Position numbers and translations under genes: made by a program. A DNA stretch of 64,000 bases from CAZPMT01 sp964587655 (GTDB lineage Bacteria > Hydrogenedentota > Hydrogenedentia > Hydrogenedentales > SLHB01): positions 33,122 to 97,121 of the forward strand of contig CAZPMT010000006.1 in assembly GCA_964587655.1 (NCBI GenBank), written 5' to 3'. The notes under the pieces are model-generated. The model did not search any database. It saw nothing but the letters and a program-made list of their open reading frames with translations, and was not told where the DNA came from. Of this stretch, positions 61,258-64,000 are shown one piece after another. The stretch's first letter is position 1. Each line of letters starts with the position of its first letter.

Positions 61258-61766
61258 GCTCTGCTCCTCAAGCCACGATCAAGCGCCCATATTATGGATC
61301 AACATGTGGGCGGCTATACGATAGATATGCGCAAAGACGCACATCGGTTTACTTGGATCTGTAACGACGCTGCACGGCAAGAGAAAACACGGAAAGACCG
61401 CGTAATGAGTAAACTTGGACGAGAGAAACACGCGCCCGGGATGAAAGGCGACTTCCCCGTTGCCTGGCTCATTGCCACGAGAGCCCGCCCGCACACGAAC
61501 CCTCCTCCCCAGAGGACTACCGGTACCACGACATCACCTTCTTCCGCGTTCACACGCGGACCTACAACTGCACCTACACGAATAAACTCCACCCGCTACA
61601 GGCTCCGGCTCACTTCCGCTACGGCCGGACCTCAATTCCCACTTGGCCATTATATCATGTTCCAAGCCTGTGTCAAGAAGTTTCTGCGGGAAGGCTTTCG
61701 AGTTCACTTTCGAGTCGTTGCCGCGCGCAATTGTGCGGCGGCATATGGGCGGGTATACTTCCCTGC
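61258..61766. other. Divergent intergenic region between the Hdr operon and the PAP2 gene
   Basis: About 500 nt without a gene I can support. The Hdr promoter must lie in the left part; CATAAT (minus strand, ~61296-61291) is a possible -10. The centre contains short pyrimidine-rich repeats (ACCTACAACTGCACCTACAC). The right end holds the promoter at 61731-61759. Confidence 0.5.
61731..61759 (+). promoter_or_regulatory. Promoter of the PAP2-GT39 gene, possibly leaderless
   Basis: TTGTGC (61731-61736), 17-nt spacer, TATACT (61754-61759). The start codon is at 61767, only 7 nt beyond, and no Shine-Dalgarno sequence is present. Confidence 0.55.
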
Positions 61767-63920
61767 ATGAACGAGAGCGTCTTTCGTCTCATCAACGGCG
61801 GGATCAAGAACGGCTTCTTTGACCTTGTCCTGCCGGTTTTTTCGGACCGTGATTACGTGTCTCTGCCGGCAGTCGTGCTTTTCGTGCTCGTGTCCTTCTT
61901 CGGAGGACGCTTCACGCGCGTATGCATGGTCGCGCTGATCATCGCGCTTGTCATCGCGGACCGGGGCTCGGAGAACGTCTTGAAGAACGTGTTTTCCGAG
62001 CCGCGCCCTTATGCCGCGCTCGAAGGGGTACACGTATATCGGGGAAATACGTGGTCAATGAGCCATCCGAACCCGCTTGACCCGAAGTCTTCCGGGAGCA
62101 ATTCATTTCCATCGACGCACGCCACGGGCGTCGCCGTGGTCGCGGTCGTGCTCGCCTTTCTCAACCGAAAGACCCTGTGGGCGACGGTCCCGTTGGGGTT
62201 GCTAGTGGGATTGTCGCGCATCTACACTGGGAATCATTATCCCGGAGACGTTCTCGCGGGCTACGCCTGGGGCGGCTTCTGCGGCACGGTCGCAACCATG
62301 ATCACGTTGCGTGTTGCCCGCAGTATGTGGGCGCGCCGCCCGGAGGAATTGCCGCGATTGCCAATGCCTCAGGAGCGCAAGACCTTCTTATGGATACTCG
62401 CGCTGTGGGGTTTCGTGAGTTTCTGCTTCGTTTATTTCAGTCCCTTCTGCCTCGCGGAGGACGAGGCGCAGTATTGGGACTGGTCCCGCCACTACGCGCT
62501 GGGCTACTACAGCAAGCCGCCGATGATCGCCTACGTCATGCGGGCGCTCACGCACTCGATGGGCAATAAGGAGTGGGCGATACGTTCCGGGGCCGTGCTG
62601 TGTTCACTTGGGACGCTGGCCTTGCTGTACGCCCTTACGCTGCGCGTTGCGAAGCGCGAGCGGACGGCGCTGTTCGCCGTCTGCATTACGCTCGCCATGC
62701 CGTTTACGTGGGCCGGGTCCGTCCTGATGACGATTGACCCGTTGCTCGCGTTGTTCTGGGTGCTGGCGATGTATGCGTTTCATCGGGCGGTGAACGGCGA
62801 GCCGCGCATGTGGTGGCTGACGGGGCTTGCCCTGGGACTTGGGATGTTGAGCAAGTACACGATACTCGTTCTCGTCGTGTCCTTCGCGCTGTATCTGCTA
62901 CTGGTCGATCGTGCCCCGCTCCGAACGTTCGGCCCCTACGCGGCGGTCGGGGTCATGGTCGTTTGTCTCAGCGGGGTCATATATTGGAACGCGACGCACG
63001 ACTGGGTTTCGTTGCGTCACACGGCCAGTATAGGCGCCAGCGCGAGCCGGTCCTTCGGAAAGACCGTGAGCCGTCTCATCGAGTACTTCGTTGCGCAGGC
63101 CGGCGTGGCATCGCCGATCCTCTTCGGCCTCTTCGTGTGGAGCATGGCGGCGCTGGTGCGGCGATGGCGGCAGCGCGACGCCGCTTTTCTCTTCCTATGC
63201 GGCGCCACGCTATTTGGATTCTACGCCATCGTCGCTCTGTCGCGGCGGCCGGAGGCCAACTGGCCGATCTGCTCGTACCTTGCGGCCATTCCGGCATTTG
63301 CATGGATGTGGACCGAACGCGAGCGTGGACCGTGTATGCGGAAGCTGCTCGTCGTCGCGGTGGCGCTGGGCTGCCTGATGGGCCTGGCCACACGTTCGAC
63401 AAATCTCATTTACATTCTTTCCGACGCCGTCGGCGGGCGAGACGGCCGGACCGATCGGATACAGTTTGGCCGGTTCTCGATTGATCCGGACCGGGACCCG
63501 ACTAACCGGCTCATCGGCGGACGGGAACTCGGCGCGACGCTGGCCAAGTATGACGCCGACGATTCCAGACCCCTCTTCATCTTCACGCCGCGCTACCAGC
63601 TCACGGCATGGGCGGCGTTCTATACACCCGGGCGCCCCCGGACCTTCTATGTGAATCCCGAGGAGCGGTACAACCAGTACGATCTGTGGGGCGGGTGGGA
63701 GAAGCTTGCCGGCCAGGACGCGTTGTTCGTGACGGGTGGCGACGAAGCACGCGCGCGCGAAGGGATCGCCGAGTTCGTCTCATGCGGGGCCTTTGAGCGC
63801 GGAGAGTACCTCGAGACCTTGAATGTCTACCGAGGCAAGACCCTCATAAAGCGGTTCACCATCATCAAGCTGTACGGGTACTCCGGATACAAATGGGCGA
63901 AGGAGATGGAGAAGTTCTGA
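61767..63920 (+). CDS. Fusion: PAP2 lipid phosphatase + GT39/PMT-type glycosyltransferase
   Basis: 717 residues with about 14-16 membrane helices. Residues ~1-190 are a PAP2 phosphatase with all three motif blocks: KNVFSEPRP, SFPSTHATG and SRIYTGNHYPGDVLAG. Residues ~215-600 are an ArnT/PMT_2-like transferase: FCLAEDEAQYWDWSRHYALG with the catalytic-loop acids, YYSKPPMIAYVMR, then a multi-helix body. The C-terminal ~110 residues are soluble. PMT-type enzymes use polyprenyl-phosphate sugars, and PAP2 domains recycle polyprenyl diphosphate or remove phosphate from lipids, so the fusion could couple transfer and lipid recycling at the membrane. Start chosen at the ATG at 61767. Confidence 0.85.
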   Translation: MNESVFRLINGGIKNGFFDLVLPVFSDRDYVSLPAVVLFVLVSFFGGRFTRVCMVALIIALVIADRGSENVLKNVFSEPRPYAALEGVHVYRGNTWSMSHPNPLDPKSSGSNSFPSTHATGVAVVAVVLAFLNRKTLWATVPLGLLVGLSRIYTGNHYPGDVLAGYAWGGFCGTVATMITLRVARSMWARRPEELPRLPMPQERKTFLWILALWGFVSFCFVYFSPFCLAEDEAQYWDWSRHYALGYYSKPPMIAYVMRALTHSMGNKEWAIRSGAVLCSLGTLALLYALTLRVAKRERTALFAVCITLAMPFTWAGSVLMTIDPLLALFWVLAMYAFHRAVNGEPRMWWLTGLALGLGMLSKYTILVLVVSFALYLLLVDRAPLRTFGPYAAVGVMVVCLSGVIYWNATHDWVSLRHTASIGASASRSFGKTVSRLIEYFVAQAGVASPILFGLFVWSMAALVRRWRQRDAAFLFLCGATLFGFYAIVALSRRPEANWPICSYLAAIPAFAWMWTERERGPCMRKLLVVAVALGCLMGLATRSTNLIYILSDAVGGRDGRTDRIQFGRFSIDPDRDPTNRLIGGRELGATLAKYDADDSRPLFIFTPRYQLTAWAAFYTPGRPRTFYVNPEERYNQYDLWGGWEKLAGQDALFVTGGDEARAREGIAEFVSCGAFERGEYLETLNVYRGKTLIKRFTIIKLYGYSGYKWAKEMEKF

Positions 63921-63958
63921 GCGCACGACGCTAAGAGCGTGTACGGAAAGCCCATGTA

Positions 63959-63979
63959 GGTCCGGTTTGTAACCGGACC
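63959..63979. repeat. Short intergenic palindrome (GGTCCGGTT-TGT-AACCGGACC)
   Basis: 9-nt perfect arms after the stop of the PAP2-GT39 gene, near the right window edge. Resembles the palindrome at 54777-54795 in size, in its preceding GTAGG-like word and in its TTT core. Could act as a terminator-like or REP-type element. Confidence 0.6.
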
Positions 63980-64000
63980 AAGTCATGCGCAATATACTGC

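Overview
The window looks like a chromosomal stretch of an uncultured, probably anaerobic or facultative bacterium of GC-rich composition. Long GlyGlu-repeat linkers in secreted proteins, cohesin- and dockerin-like modules, DUF4838/DUF4434 secreted glycosidase-like proteins and many UroD/SDR-type catabolic genes are traits I associate with Hydrogenedentota and other planctomycete- or Lentisphaerae-like lineages. That assignment is an inference, because no rRNA is present.

Layout. 1-7.4 kb: a partial seven-haem cytochrome c lipoprotein, a PocR/AraC regulator, a two-gene secreted polysaccharide-degradation operon (DUF4838, DUF4434) and a small membrane protein. 7.5-12.3 kb: a 1597-residue secreted leucine-rich-repeat/InlB-repeat/IPT protein. 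12.7-16.4 kb: a lipoprotein, thiS-thiE, an NTF2-like lipoprotein and an M20 dipeptidase. 16.5-19.4 kb: remnants of an IS110, an IS4-type, an IS1634-type element and a group II intron, most with both ends kept and the middle lost. 19.5-20.4 kb: pgeF and tRNA-Asn. 20.4-26.6 kb: an island attached to the tRNA-Asn 3' end. It holds a GIY-YIG cassette, then a 5.76-kb segment bounded by perfect 91-bp direct repeats that carries a compact operon (winged-helix protein, spore-photoproduct-lyase-like radical SAM protein, Trm1-like methyltransferase-fold protein, ParB-domain protein, second radical SAM protein) and an IS630-type insertion.

27-33.6 kb: a heavy-metal efflux operon (His-rich adaptor, RND pump, outer-membrane channel, CsoR/RcnR-type regulator) with a clear promoter. 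34-39.4 kb: two membrane-anchored cohesin-like proteins and two secreted dockerin-like proteins side by side. 39.4-41 kb: a second group of element fragments and a four-helix-bundle gene broken by an in-frame TGA. 41.2-44.8 kb: a giant HD-domain/helical-repeat protein. 45-49.7 kb: a UroD-like gene converging on a class II aldolase/alcohol dehydrogenase/SDR operon. 49.9-51.3 kb: a membrane histidine kinase.

51.3-61.3 kb: a ten-gene operon reading hdrC-hdrB-(hdrA N-half fused to nuoE)-nuoF-(nuoG N-domain fused to hdrA C-half)-mvhD-mvhG-mvhA-maturation protease. It predicts a soluble complex joining a group 3 [NiFe] hydrogenase, a heterodisulfide-reductase-like module and an NADH module, with HdrA split between two fusion proteins. 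This is the most striking system in the window. 61.8-63.9 kb: a PAP2 phosphatase/GT39 mannosyltransferase-like fusion.
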